Assembly: GCA_948567375.1 (NCBI GenBank)
Contig: OX419761.1
Span: 15,910,243 to 15,974,242 of the forward strand
Direction of reading: 5' to 3'
Length of the DNA: 64,000 nt
Source: Lunularia cruciata
Taxonomy: Eukaryota > Streptophyta > Marchantiopsida > Lunulariales > Lunulariaceae
The position numbers were made by a program, and so were the translations under genes. Below, one piece after another: positions 1-12,200 of the stretch (positions are counted from its first letter, which is position 1; each line of letters opens with the position of its first letter). The notes below the pieces were generated by a model that was not told the origin of the DNA, did not search any database, and worked only from the letters and a program-made list of their open reading frames with translations.

Positions 1-1281
1 ATGCTCACATTGCCTCTGTGCTGGCTGTGATGCACCAGAGGTATCAGGTCCGCTGCCCTGAGTACACTCTCTCCTATGGTGAGGTCCACCACAAGTCCAA
101 CAAGCAACACCACCACTCACTGGCTGCTGCTGACCCAAAAATGAGGGTAAGGGTCTAACTCCACTAGGCCCTCCACTCGCTCCATAGGATCTGGGCTGTC
201 CACCCTGTCCTCGAAAACCAACTGGGCGTGGTGCACTCTGCTGCACTCTAGAAGAAGTCACAACCGTGGATGAGGTCTCTCTACCAAATCTAGCTGTCAC
301 CACTCTCTCCTCCACCATGTTGAGCTCAATACGCTCAGCCAAACCAAAGACTACTGCCAAAGTGGGCGAAGTAGCCTGCAACAACGTAGCATCACGAACT
401 CTACGTCGCAACTCCTTGTCCAGTATCCCATACCAAAACTGGACTGCCTGGGCCTCAGTAACTCCCTGAGTGAAACTGATCAGCCGCCTCATGCGAGTAT
501 ATGCCTCGCGTAGGCTCTCTCCAGCCTTCCGCTGGAACTCATGCAAGCTCCTCAGCTTGTCAGTCTGCACTCCATGGTAGTTCTGCCTCAAACATAGGAA
601 GAACTCGACCATGGGGTTAAACCCCGGTACCACACCACCTCCTGCAGCGGTACCTCCACTCGTAGTAGCACTATTTCTAGCTAGTGCACCTCCACTAGCT
701 CCACCAACACTACTCGAGCTAAAACTCGTAGGTACAGCCGACCTACTCCTGGCCACCGAACCTGAAGTGATGGAGACATAGTGTGGAGACCAATACTGTC
801 TCCATAACTCAATCTCCTCCAAATGAGCTCTCCTGAACTCATGGTAGTCGTCCATCGGTGGACCCTCCAAGTGCTGAAACAACCCCTTCCATGCCATGAA
901 AGGTGTGAACAAAGTTGGGTTCCGCATCTGCTGCAGATCACACCAACTATCAAACTACTGGATGAAGTCATCCAACTCAATGGTACCCACTGTACCAGAG
1001 TAACACCTAGGGCCTTTGGAGGCCCCATAAATCTCGTCCATGTCCCACAACAACAGTGCGGACACACCAAGTGCACTCTTAACTGAATCAGCTCCTGTGT
1101 CGAACTCCAACTCAGAGTCAATCTCCTCCCTCACTGGGACCTGAGATATAGGCTGATATCGAGCACCACTCCGAGTAAACCCACTGCATACTGCAAGGCT
1201 AACTCCTCTGGAATCTCCAAAGAACTCCGTCGTGACCACGTAATTGCAATAGCAAACCCGAACCACCAACTGCAACCGCAA
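1..1281 (-). pseudogene. Gypsy gag polyprotein, partial, one in-frame stop
   Basis: Gag would form the retrotransposon capsid. The minus-strand frame is open from about 1281 to the window edge except for one TAG at 955-957. Past that stop it reads on through a gag-like helical region (MAWKGLFQHLEG at about 858-893) and a basic, Gly/Ser-rich stretch. It reaches a zinc knuckle of form C-X2-C-X3-H-X4-C (CWTCGGPHHRREC) near 64-102. The stop follows a CAG codon and probably replaces a second Gln. The true start is uncertain: an ATG lies at 1039-1041, but the frame is open further upstream. The protein continues beyond the window, so it is partial as well as interrupted. Confidence 0.7.
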
Positions 1282-1649
1282 GTCGCAACCGCAAGTATCT
1301 CACCAAGTGCCAATACCACCGCGTGCCAACACCAACTAGACACCACCCACTAATGTAACTCTAACCGAGATAACTACACTAGGGGAAAGGCAGCCTGTAA
1401 CCTGCCATCATAACACGCACTCTCACGGTCTGCACGTCATCACTTCCTGCCTCACCGGAGAGAAACAAAGGTAGTCTGACTGGTCATCACTCCAGCCTCA
1501 CCACCGAGAGCACACCAGAGCACCAACGCTCAAAAGTCAAGGCACCTCACACAAACGTGGTGCACAAACAAGAAGCAGAGAATGGAGGGGATCCAATCAC
1601 AAGAAATCTAAACGAAAACCCTCCATCTCATAACACAACACGGGACTGA

Positions 1650-1662
1650 CTCTGCCACCATT
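1650..1662 (-). other. Candidate tRNA primer-binding site of the gypsy element
   Basis: The minus strand reads TGGTGGCAGAGTC about 9 bases inside the proposed LTR end. It begins with TGG, the complement of a tRNA CCA tail. I cannot name the tRNA; it resembles but is not the initiator-Met site TGGTATCAGAGC. Confidence 0.35.
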
Positions 1663-1671
1663 TGGCATTTG

Positions 1672-2993
1672 ACATAAGAGTAGTTCGTATCTAAGTCCTA
1701 AGCTACCAGGATCACCAAGAATGGGATCAAACTGCCTCTCCTAGCCAAAGCTACATGTGTATAGATAACAGTGGCACAGTCACTATGACAACAAGTGAGG
1801 GTGGACCAGTTGGCTAGGGCACCAGTCTAGGAACAAGAGATCTAGGGGTCAAACCCTGTTGCGCACAATCTAGCAAGAAAGGCAGATTTTGCCAACCAAT
1901 GACCAAGATCTACACTAAACTAGCTAGCCTCACGCCAGCAAGCTGGCTTGCTGGCCCTTCTAGCCCTTCTAGGCCTTCGTAGCCTCTCATAGCCCTATGC
2001 CTCGAAGCCTCGAAATGCCGAAATTTAGCCAAATGAGGCCTTTCTTGTTGCCACTTCGAACCTCCTCCAAAATTGGCGAAACTTCTCCAAATCTGCAAAA
2101 CTCCTCCAAACTAGCGAAAGTTCTCCAAATCTGGCCAAACAGCGAAACTCCTCCAATTCTGACGTAAACCCTAAAGATGGATGTCCGCCAAATCCCCCGC
2201 TAACTTTCCACTTGAGCCAAATTGACAAAACGGGTTTTTCCAAATCACAATTTCATGAGAAGAGCTTTCCAACTCCACCTTCAATTTCACTTTCTGAGCC
2301 CAACTCGCAGCAAATTGGTCCTGCCTTCACCTCTTGAGCTCAAAATCACAACACTGCTCGAAAATTGCTCCTTCTTTGCTCAAAATTTGGCCAGCGCTTC
2401 CGCACACCGTCCGCCTAACTGCCAAATTTGCATCAACTACACGAGCTTCTGCACACTAGGGAAACACAGAACCTGAATCGAGCTACCACGATCCACCGAG
2501 CTTGGAGATACCACCAACACTCAACGTTCTTGCACCCGATTTCCCCCTGACTTCACTTCTCTGATGTAATCAGATTGCTTAACACTTTCAACTCAACTCA
2601 ACTCAGATCAGTACTTGATCTGTCACTCTATAAACTGCCAACAACTGGGCACTGATTACAGTCAAGCCACACCCACTCAAGCATCTAGGTGACGCTCGCC
2701 GGCCTCTGTCCACCATAGCCAAGAACTCGAAGGCTCAACATTAGAGAGCTCACTTCGAAACTATACCCCCTAGACTCGAGCTAGCCCTGAAACCCTAACG
2801 GTCCCGCTGACGGCACACTCGATGGTGCAAACGGTGCAAAGTGACGGTGGGCCCCACCGTGAAGTCAGTACCCCGAACACAAAATCTAACCATCGGAAAG
2901 TAGTCCCTTAGAAACTGCTAGAATAACTCTAACTACCATCACTGGAACTCCAGTGTCCGAGCATCTAGATGCGGAACTACAAATGGCGTGACA
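1672..2993 (-). repeat. Gypsy 5' LTR (about 1.3 kb)
   Basis: On the minus strand the repeat starts TGTCACGCC (2993) and appears to end at TGTCA (1672). Its first 170 or so bases align, with many transitions, to 63803-64000 on the plus strand, including the shared core TGCACCGTTTG near 2830. The 5' border is supported by the abrupt loss of copia homology at 2994. The 3' border is a guess from a terminal CA and the distance to the candidate primer site. It shows no similarity to the LTRs at 54.5 and 61.4 kb. Confidence 0.6.
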
Positions 2994-5900
2994 ATGCCCA
3001 CAGCATATGAGATGTCTGGTCTAGTGCAGACCATAGCATACATTAAACTCCCAACAGCACTAGCATAAGGAATGTTGGACATTACTTTTCTCTCCTCCTC
3101 ATTTGATGGACATTGCTCCAATGATATCCTGAAATGACTTGCCATTGGAGTGTTCATGGGTTTTGCTTTCTCCATGCCAAACCGAGCAAGTAATTTTTCC
3201 AAATATCTTCTTTGAGATATCCATTATTTCCCTTGCTCCTGTCTCGATGGATTTCAATCCCAAGTACACTCTTTGAAGAACCCAAATCCTTCATATCAAA
3301 CTCCTTACCAAGTTGTGCTTTCAATTTCTCCACCTCAACCATATCCTTTGCAGCAATCAGCATATCATCCACATATAGTACCAAGATGATTAAATCAAAT
3401 ACTCTAGGTCCATGTAGCTTCTTGAGGTACACAAAACAATCTGATTCACTTCTGTTATATCCCTGCTTCAACATGAAAGTATCAAATTTCATGTACTAAA
3501 GTCTTGGACTTTGCTTTAGTCCATATAAAGACTTTTGTAACCTGCAAACCAGGTTCTGGTTCCTTGGTACCACAAAACCTTCAGGTTGATGCATGTAAAT
3601 CTCCTCCTCCAATTCTCCATGTAAAAAAGCAGTTGTAACATCTAGTTGCTCCAATTCCAAGTTATGCAATGCAACTATTGCTAATAGTGCACGAATTGAA
3701 GAGATTTTTACCACTGGTGAAAAAATCTCATTTAAGTCAATACCTTCGTTTTGGCTGTAACCCTTTGCTACAAGCCTTGCTTTGTATCTATCTCCACCTG
3801 ATTTTGGAAGTCCTTCCTTCTTCCAAAATATCCATTTGCAACCAATTGCCTTCTTTCCCATAGGCAATTTTTCAAGTCTCCAAGTTTGGTTCTTGGCCAA
3901 AGACTTCATCTCCTCTTCCATTGCACAATGCCACTTTTGACATTCTTGATCTTGCATTGCCTCTTCATATGAAGAAGGCTAACCATTCTCCGTAAGAAGG
4001 GCATAAGCTACAAAAGAATCATCAAATCTCTTTGGAGGCCTTCTATCCCTATTTGGATACCTACGTTCATGAATCACTTCTAGGCTTTGCTCTTCTAATG
4101 GTTCACTTGGTAGATCTACAAGAGGTGAAATGTCTTCATTTCCAGTATCAATATCTATCTTAACAAAATCTGACTGAATTTGTTTTTTCTTTTCTTTTGC
4201 TATAGTAATAGTCTTCATTGTACTAGTATCATCAAAAACTACATCCCTACTCACAACAAGACAACACCTTTCTGGATCCCACAATCTATATCCCTTTGTA
4301 TCCTTCTCATATCCCAAGAATATACATTTTCTAGATTTGGAGTCTAACTTTGTCCTTTGTTCTTGTTGAATATGAACATAAGCTATGCATCCAAATACTC
4401 TAAGTGAAGAGTAATCAACATGCCTACCTGTCCATTTTTCCGTAGGTGTCTTACACTCAATAGCAGTAGAGGGAGAAATGTTTACCAAATGACAAGCCGT
4501 ATTTCTAGCTTCTGCCCAAAAACTCTTCTCCAATCCAGCATTGCTTAACATACTTCTTGCTTTCTCCAAGAGTGTACAATTTATCCGCTCTGCCACACCA
4601 TTTTGTTGAGGAGTACCCGGTATGGTAAAGTGATGGATTATCCCTTCACTCTTACAATATCTATCAAACTCTCCAGATTTGTATTCTCCACCATTATCAG
4701 ACCTCAAACACTTCACTTTCCTTCCAATTTGTTTCTCCATCATCACCTTCCATTGTTTAAAGATAGAGAAGACCTCTGATTTTTGCTTTATGGTGTAGAC
4801 CCATACTCTCCTAGAGTAATCATCAACCAAAGACACGAAATATAATGCTCCAGATTTTGAAGCTACAGGTGCAGGGCCCCAAACATCAGAATGCACATAG
4901 TCTAAAATTCCCTTTATGCAATGAACTCCTGTGGAAAAGCTTACCCTCCGTTGCTTTCCTATTACACAATGCTCACAGAATTTTAACTTCCAACTTTTAA
5001 GGCCCTTCAGAAGTTGTTGCTTGGACAATTCACTTAAGCCCCTTTCACTCATATGACCCAAACAGAGGTCCCATAACTGAGTAAGATCTTTGGGATCTTC
5101 ATTTTCAGAAATAGTACTTGCCATTCCTCCAGTGATGGTCTCTCCAACAAGCTCATAAAGGTTTCCTATCTTCTTGCCTTTCATCACAACCAATGCTCCT
5201 TTTGATACCTTGAGTGTTCCATTTTCTGCTCCCCACCTCCAACCATTTGAGTCCAAAGTGCCTAGTGATATCAAATTCTTCCTTAACTCAGGAACATGTC
5301 TCACATCAACAAGAGTCCTCACAATACCATCAAACATCTTAATGTGTATTGTACCAATGCCAATAGCTTTACAAGCCATGTTGTTCCCCATTATTACAGA
5401 TCCTCCATTGAATGATTTGTACTCATGAAACCAGTCCTTATTTGGACACATATGGTAAGAGCAACCTGAGTCCAATATCCATGACTCCTCAAATTGATCT
5501 TTGTCTTGGGTAACACATAGAACATCATCCACAACTCCAGATGACTCAGCAATGCTTGCTTGATCTGAAAGTTGACCTTTATCCTTGTTGGACTCAAGCC
5601 TCTTGTTGTTACAATCCTTCTTGAAATGTCCAACCTTCCCACAAATCCAGCACTTGCCTTTGAAACCTCCGGTTCTAGACTTGGATCTTGATTTACTCCT
5701 GATCTGCTCTCTCTCTCTTGTCCTTCCTCTGATAAATAGAACCTCTGAATTTGTCTTTTCTTGGTAGGATCTTTTTCGCATCTCATTGGACAATAATGCT
5801 GAAGTGACCTCCTCACAGTTTATATCATCCTTCCAATATAGAAGAGTTGTGACCAGATGCTCATATGATGGAGAAAGTGAAGTCAATAACAGCAATGCCT

Positions 5901-6345
5901 TATCCTCCTCTTCTAACTTAACCTCTATGCTCATCAACTCACAAATGATTTTGTTGAAAGCATTGAGGTGCTCCATAATACTCTGGCCTTCCTTCATCCT
6001 CAACATATAAAACTTCTGTTTAAGAAACAGTCTGTTTGTCAAAGACTTGGTCATATAAAGATTTTTCAGTTTGGCCCATAGTTTTGGTGCAGATTCCTCA
6101 TTCATAACATTGTATAGCACTTCATCAGCAAGGTTCAACCTAATAGTGCTAATAGCTCTCAGATCTGCATCTTCATCTTCCCCATCCTCATCACTTTTGT
6201 CCTCCTTTTTCTTCTTCAGTGCTCCATGCAGTCCTTGCTGGACAAGAAGGTCCTTCATCTTCAGTTGCCAAAGTCCAAAATTGTTTTTCCCATCAAACTT
6301 CTCCACTGCAAATTTAGCATTGGATATGGATATCACCCCTGCCAT
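2994..6345 (-). pseudogene. Copia gag-pol polyprotein (gag, protease, integrase, partial RT)
   Basis: The polyprotein would make capsid, protease, integrase and reverse transcriptase. I start at the ATG at 6345 (MAGVISISNAKF), where gag homology begins, although the frame is open a little further. Seen in order: a CCHC knuckle (CWICGKVGHFKKDC, about 5612-5655), protease WILDSGCSYHM (about 5450-5485), an integrase His-Cys region and catalytic blocks LVDDYSRR, RSDNGGEY and GTPQQNGVAERI (about 4590-4830), and RT with YVDDML near 3370. Breaks: TAG at 3979-3981 after TENG, a TAG near 3496 where the family has Trp (SPRL-stop-YMKFD), a frameshift near 3200-3230, and truncation at 2994. A 2.4-kb uninterrupted gag-integrase frame suggests fairly recent decay. 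Confidence 0.85.
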
Positions 6346-6420
6346 TGCTTTGCTGTGGACTTGCTTCTGGACCCACTTCCCTGCACCATCAGATCTCAAG
6401 ACCCTCTTAAGGACCAACTA

Positions 6421-6433
6421 TGCTCTGATACCA
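6421..6433 (-). other. Primer-binding site (initiator tRNA-Met), copia
   Basis: The minus strand reads TGGTATCAGAGCA, the standard plant initiator-Met primer site, two bases inside the LTR end and just upstream of gag. Confidence 0.9.
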
Positions 6434-6435
6434 AT

Positions 6436-6873
6436 TGTCAGAAAATACACCAATTGTCAGAAAATACAGTCCCAAGGGACCTCTCGCAATAGCACATCAT
6501 CAGGCCCATTAAACATAAATCAGAGGACTAACAGGAAATAATGTGGTTCACTCCATGTCCCGGAAGCTACATCCACGGCTGAAACAGGCTCACACCAGCC
6601 TTCGAACCTCTAGTTCCATTGTACATATGTATATATATACAAAACACATGGGATAGTCACTCTGTCATCTGTCTAAACTCCTGAATATAGACCTGCGTGA
6701 CTTCATGAGTATTGACCACTCAAGATATCTAGTCACTTTAATAATCAACTTTAGAAGTGACTGAATATATACCGCATACAGCAAGGAGTTTCCATCAGTC
6801 AAGTTTTGCTCTTGCTCTTGATCAGGCAAGTCACTTATAGCAAGCCAAACATAACAGACAATCCGTATTGACA
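6436..6873 (-). repeat. Copia 5' LTR (right border tentative)
   Basis: The inner border TGTCAG at 6436 is fixed by the primer site. The outer border is proposed at TGACA (6869-6873), which would give 5-bp inverted termini and a length of about 438 bp. No second LTR is in the window to confirm it. A 19-20 base direct duplication lies across the inner border (CCAATTGTCAGAAAATAC at 6431 and 6450). A TATATATATAC stretch near 6630 could be the TATA region. Confidence 0.45.
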
Positions 6874-6954
6874 TCCAATTGCTCCAACTCTTCAGAAGTA
6901 CCATGTAAATTGTATATTTTAGCTCCGTGCATTCTCCTTGGAATTGGAATTATA

Positions 6955-7190
6955 ATTTCAAGGGCGGCTCCATTGCGCCTCCTTGAAGATTGAATTGAGT
7001 ATTCCAATTTTTAAAAAGTTGTTATATGTTATTACTTTTCTAAACAACGTATTTGAACATTTTTAGTTCTTCTTGTGACCTGGTTCAAGGTGTTTGATGG
7101 CACCTTTCCAAATTTGAAAGAGAGATACTCATATTATGTCGCTTTTGCTTTTTATACTTATTCTTATATTAGATTGGTGCTGTGTTTTCA
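6955..7190. repeat. Dispersed MITE-like repeat, copy 1
   Basis: Reverse complement of the repeat at 28780-29005, sharing the blocks GACCTGGTTCA, TTTGATGGCACC and ATACTCATATTATGT. One part also matches the foldback at 53995-54172. Non-coding; borders approximate. Confidence 0.6.
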
Positions 7191-8062
7191 TAGATCTAGT
7201 TTTATAACATATGGATTTGGAAAAGTTCAGGTTAATTGACGTGGAACCGAGCTAGGACGCCTACCTCCACGGAACTATTTTCATTCTTTGCTTTTTAGCT
7301 CAATCTCCAGCCTTTAAGTAGCAACTTGTATATAAATTTTGGAGCATTCTATAACTGTCCTTTATATAAACGGAATGATGATCCAATTCTTAAACTTTCA
7401 TAAAAGTAGGTAACATTATCTCTTTATCATATCAAGCTGTGATGATATTAGCTCAAAATTAGTTAAAGCAACGTTGATAATCTTGTTCACACATATCTCA
7501 GAGGTGACGTATATTTTCATACATACTCTGAAGTAATGTGGGCATGTCTTATAAATTTTATTTCTTATTCCAAAAATTTCAACTTTGTAATGCAGATCCG
7601 ATATTCATCCGCTATATGATGTTTGTATACCGTCATTGTAATTGTAATTGTAAGCATCGCCATATTGCAGAAAGCCTGTGGTACTTACACCTATTAACAA
7701 TTACATCTCTATATTTGCGTATGAGATCACACAACCTCCATCATGATAGCCCAGTCCAGTTTATATAGGTATTCATTCAGTATATTCAAATTCTCTGCAT
7801 GAAGGTGAGTTGAGATGGAAAGCAATGGTCTCCTGGACACAAAAAGTCGTTGATATAGTGTTCGTCTTGAAGTCTAGAAACTGGTCTTTAAACACAACAT
7901 ACTCGTTAATGTCTTTGGTAATTGAAGAGCAATCACAAAGAGATCTAGAGCTCCGACACATCTCTCACATTACACAAGGGTGTTCAAATACCTTCTAATT
8001 GATACATACGCAGATACAATAAATAATCAATTATATCAATTCAATGAAAGGTTGATTCATAT
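7191..8062. other. No gene recognised
   Basis: AT-rich intergenic DNA with only short open frames that match nothing I recognise. Confidence 0.5.
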
Positions 8063-8191
8063 TTTGCGAGAGGGCGACCGCGTAGAAAACTCGAAGGATG
8101 GGAAGACTCCATCCAGCCCGTACAAGGGTTAGACAAAATAGATAAAATAGGGTTGAATAAAATAGGCAAAAATAGGTAAAAAACCCCAATA
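8063..8191 (-). mobile_element. Short 3'-end copy of the RLE LINE family
   Basis: About 90 bases match the 3' end of the LINE at 32052 in the same orientation, including GGCGACCGCGTAG and GGATGGGAAGAC. The rest is an AAAATAGG-rich tract. A direct repeat ATTCATAT flanks it (8055-8062 and 8192-8199), as expected for a severely 5'-truncated insertion. The internal tract differs from the full-length copy, so it may be a different subfamily. Confidence 0.6.
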
Positions 8192-9273
8192 TTCATATCA
8201 CCAACACGTTTATCCCCATTTAAGAACTTCTATTGAGAACCACCACACCGTAACTGAATTCTCGCCACATACGTATGTAAGGTATTGTGTGGACATTTAA
8301 TATAAAAGAGTATGTCTAATTGTACTGCTCTGTCAAAAGGAATTTAGTGCGATTTCACACGGAAAATGGTAAGAAATTGTGCTACAGAAAGACCTTCTCC
8401 CGAAGACTTCTGCACTCATTTCCATACTGTACACGCTTTCACCGACTCTGCGATGACTTTTTTGACCAAGAAAGTACACCGGCAGGGTATCGAAGGAAAA
8501 CTGATCGCCATTTCGGTATGGTGTTGTATAACTTCTGGTTCTACCAAATGAGAGAAGCTGGAGATATTGCATTTTCTGCAAGTCTTATGGCCATGAACGA
8601 GTAAGTACTGCAACTGATAGTTCTGGATTTGAGCTTGGAAGGAACTCGCTCGCAGAGCTACCTATGTTGAGAATTCTTCCTGAGAGAATACTGGACGAAC
8701 TCGCAACTCCTCACAGTGTCGCTTGAGAGCATATTTCACTCGAAACGCTGCAAGACAGTGCTATTGACAGAAATATCGAAGTGAGAGTTATCTTCCTCGA
8801 TGGACCTGAGAAGAGGGCAAGGCAAGTCCACACTCCTTACCAGCATCTGCTCGTACAGACATTTTTGAGTTTGTTTCCGATCTGTTGAGTGGAAGTTTTT
8901 GCATTGCTCGGGTTCAGTTCGGGTTCGTTCCTCATGTTTGAGGAAAACCTGTGCTCAAACGTCAGTCAGTCAAACTTTTGTTTCTGCTTGAGACTAGCAT
9001 TGAGACTGGTATAGTACGACAGCTTTACATTTCATGAAATTGACAACACATGTCAAAACATTGTATTTGTATAGTAGCCTCGGAAAGGCAAAACTCCTAC
9101 ACGTCATTATGCTTTGCGATGAAACAGAAAGAGGGATTGAATGTATGGAAACCACAGAAAAAAAGGAAATGATAGTAGTTTTTCATGTCTTGTGTCATCA
9201 GCTATTATACGTGGTTGCTGCATCCACATTTGATCTATTCCGGGGCGACAATCCACAGCATCCATACGTGACT
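8192..9273. other. Upstream region of HNL copy 1, non-coding
   Basis: Contains a short motif block (CCCGAAGACTTCTGCAC at about 8400) related to non-coding repeats near 22470, 37485, 41873 and 47850. A stretch at about 8770-8830 recurs near 27220-27280 (GAGAGTTATCTTCCTC). No convincing core promoter could be chosen; the promoter and 5' UTR of the downstream gene presumably lie here. Confidence 0.45.
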
Positions 9274-12200
9274 ATGGCGGCTTCCAGTTCTGGGTCTGGT
9301 TCAGTTTGTGGTAGCTATCAGCAGGTATTGCTCTAATCCATGATTGCTTCGCTGCTCAATTCTTTATACATTAACTGTAAAAGCATTTGCAGGGGTTCAT
9401 GGGTCCAATTACGTTTTGTAGTATCGAATAAGAACCCTCATTGTTGGAACTTGCAGGTGAGTGATGCTATTTACGAAATTCACAGACCGGTATCTGGAGA
9501 GATCACTATGGAAGTGATATTCTTTCACGGTTATGCGTGGAACGATTGCGAAGAGGCACACATCCAAACTTGGATGCTGAGAGACAACTTAGCGTGTTGG
9601 CTCGGCACTTTGCTTGTCCAACAGTTCCCTCAAGCTCGTGTACTCTCAGTCTCTTACGATTCGAGTCTGAAAGTTTCTCCTTCACACGGAAGAATGGATA
9701 TGCATCTTACAGGCGAGTATCTTGCTCAATCTCTGATCCATTGTAGAAACATTGGCCAGCACTGGCCGGTTGTTCTGGTCGGTCACTGTGTAGGTGGGCT
9801 GGTCATGAAAGAGGTCTGTCTACACATGCAACGTCAAAGTGCAAGCACAAAGTCTGGAATCCGCGAGTATTCCAATTTTTTGAGAAATTTGAGAGGATTG
9901 TTCTTCTACGGGACACCTCAACAAGGATCCAGGATGTGCTTGTGGGGTTCATCAAAGTCTAGAAATCCCTTACGGGAATATATGGAACTCCTAAGTACGG
10001 AGAGTGCTAGAATCAACGCAGAATTTGCAAAGTCGCGGATCCAATACGGTTGGAAGACGTGTGGTGTTATGGAAACGGATGAAACTCAAGTGCGAAGTCT
10101 CTCCATCATACGAAACCTGCGGAAGGTAATTCTTGTAATTTTGCCTTTTGGTCATTCTTGTATTGTATATCACAACACTAGTTTTAGTATTTTTACCATT
10201 ACTCTGTATCTAAACAGAAGTTTTCGTATCATAGTGGGCTTCGGCACAGTTCTTCAGTAGAGCTTTACTGCCAAGAGTTTTAGTGATTTAGATGGTCTAT
10301 GATTTTCATCTGTCTGTAGGTATGGGAATGGGTATCGGGATACTCTCCTCGCGATTCTTTCCAGTTGGTTGAAGAAGCATCTGCCCGACCTGACATGGAC
10401 GACTTCTGTGCAATTCGTGGAGTAGACCATTTTACTATCTGCAAGCCAGTGGACAAGACCTCAGATAGTTTTCAGCATTTGGTCCATTTCTTGCAAACTA
10501 TCTGTCTCGAGGAGGTATGGTCTAAAATAAGAAAACCAGTAACTTTCAAGTCAATCCCAATTTCGTCGGTTTTCTAAGATGACCTTGGTGTTTTGTCTCC
10601 TTGAGGAATTGCGGTTCTTTGCTGATTCTTGTTTCTTCTTTCCGTTAACCAGGAGTCAAGAAAAGTAGGATTAGAGAACCATCTTGGACTTCCTGACTGG
10701 ATAATCGAGTTCGGAGATCGTATCAGCGAATTCATGGAAGCGCTCAAATTGTCAGAGGAAGGATCGAAGCAGATACTGCTGGTGGGAATGAGTGGTTTAG
10801 GCAAATCGACACTTGCGAAACAAGTTCTGATGAAAATCCAAAGCCAATTTGACTATGTCTGTTTTGTTGAAATTCTTCAACAAAATCTTAGTAGGAAAGA
10901 TTTTTGGAAACTGGTTGTTGGGAACTTGTACGAAGGCAACGGGAAGCAAGTCAGCGTTGAGCTCCAGGATGAGTGGGGCACATTGAAACTATTACAGGGA
11001 AAGAAAGTTCTAATGATGTTGGATGATTGTGATGATGCAACCGATATGACGAATCACTTGAAAGGACTCTCTTACGGAGAAGGTAGTCGTTTGATAGTAA
11101 TCTCTCGGATTCAAAAGGATAGAAGTGGTTTCGTCAAACATGTTCTCCCGTTCCTGTCACATGACCATGCGCTGACACTATTCAAAGCCCGTGTGCAAGG
11201 TTCCACCTTAAAAGCAATATCCAAGGAGTCGGTGGAACAGATTGTGAAGACGTGCGAAGGGCTACCTTTAACTTTAGATGTGATTGGTGCATACTTACGT
11301 GGACGGAACGATGAGAAGATTTGGGAGAGCACTCTCGGTAGGTTGCGTGAAGCAGGATGCATAGATGGAAGTAAACAGGACAGGTTGTGGGGAAAACTCA
11401 GAGTGAGTTTTGACAGCTTAGGAGATGAAGAGAAAGCCATATTTCTGGACTTGGCTTCATTTGACATGGTGCATCGCCACTATGATTTGACTGTGTTTGA
11501 ATCTGCGTGGAAAGCGAGTGGCTGGGGAACGTCAATATATTCAAGTTTGACCAATTTAGTGGAGAGGTCTTTCATTCAGATCCGGATTGTCAAACAGCAA
11601 TATCCATACCCCGTAGCTTACATACATCGACAAATGAGGGATATGGGAAAGCGGATCTCGAGACCGCCACAGGAAAATACAGAGTCATGGAGAGGAGTTT
11701 GGCAACCAAGCGATGTGCAGGACATTCTGACCATATACAAGGTAAGGGGATCGTTGAACCATACTTCTTCGGAGCCACAAAGTCACGGGCACATTCATGG
11801 TTGGAAGACTACATTCGAAATCATGCCTTGATACTTTCTTCTGTACGAGAAATGTCCATGTGGATTACTCATTTCTTGTAATTGTGCAGGGTACAGCTAC
11901 CAACGGTGAACTCCAAGTACTATCCATGGGCAGATCAGATTCTGTGGGTGTGAATCTGGGGATAGCATCGGAATTGCGCAGGAAGAATTCTTCTTGTTTT
12001 GACGGGCGTTTAGTTAATCTACGAAGTTTACGTCTATTGAGAATGAGTGATCTGAACCTGATAGACTCGCATCAAGCATTGCGGTTCCCGTGGCCCTTAA
12101 GGATCCTCCACATGAACAATTGTTCAAGAGGAGAGGGGAAAGATAGCTGGTTAGCGGAAGCGTGTTGGCCCATCCGAGAGGAGGACGTCGGGAACCTTCC

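Larger units (their letters stand above)
1..2993 (-). mobile_element. Ty3/gypsy element, 5' half (LTR + gag), cut by window edge
   Basis: On the minus strand the order is LTR (2993 to 1672), candidate primer site, leader, then gag running off the left edge. Pol and the 3' LTR would lie outside the window. The LTR matches the last 200 bases of the window on the plus strand, so two copies of one family sit at the two ends. Its right end falls inside a copia reverse transcriptase, where homology stops near 2994, so it inserted into an older copia element. Family identity rests on the gag zinc knuckle and on the integrase found with the second copy at 61.8-62.7 kb. Confidence 0.75.
2994..6873 (-). 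mobile_element. Ty1/copia retrotransposon, 3' end removed by gypsy insertion
   Basis: Minus-strand order is 5' LTR (about 6873-6436), initiator-Met primer site, gag, protease, integrase, reverse transcriptase. The RT stops at about 2994, where a gypsy LTR begins. RNase H and the 3' LTR are missing and would lie left of the window if the insertion was simple. Integrase before RT is the Ty1/copia order. Confidence 0.85.

Noticed and set aside
5394..5816. Separate gag-like frame overlapping copia ORF
   Set aside because: Out-of-frame reading of the copia gag-protease region.
8320..8604. 94-codon frame upstream of the HNL gene
   Set aside because: Overlaps a dispersed non-coding block and has equally long frames on the other strand; no homologous protein recognised.
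9034..9336. Longer N-terminus for the HNL protein
   Set aside because: The frame is open to 9034, but the paralogue's ATG (MATSSSRPM) corresponds to 9274 and the extra residues look non-coding. Not excluded.
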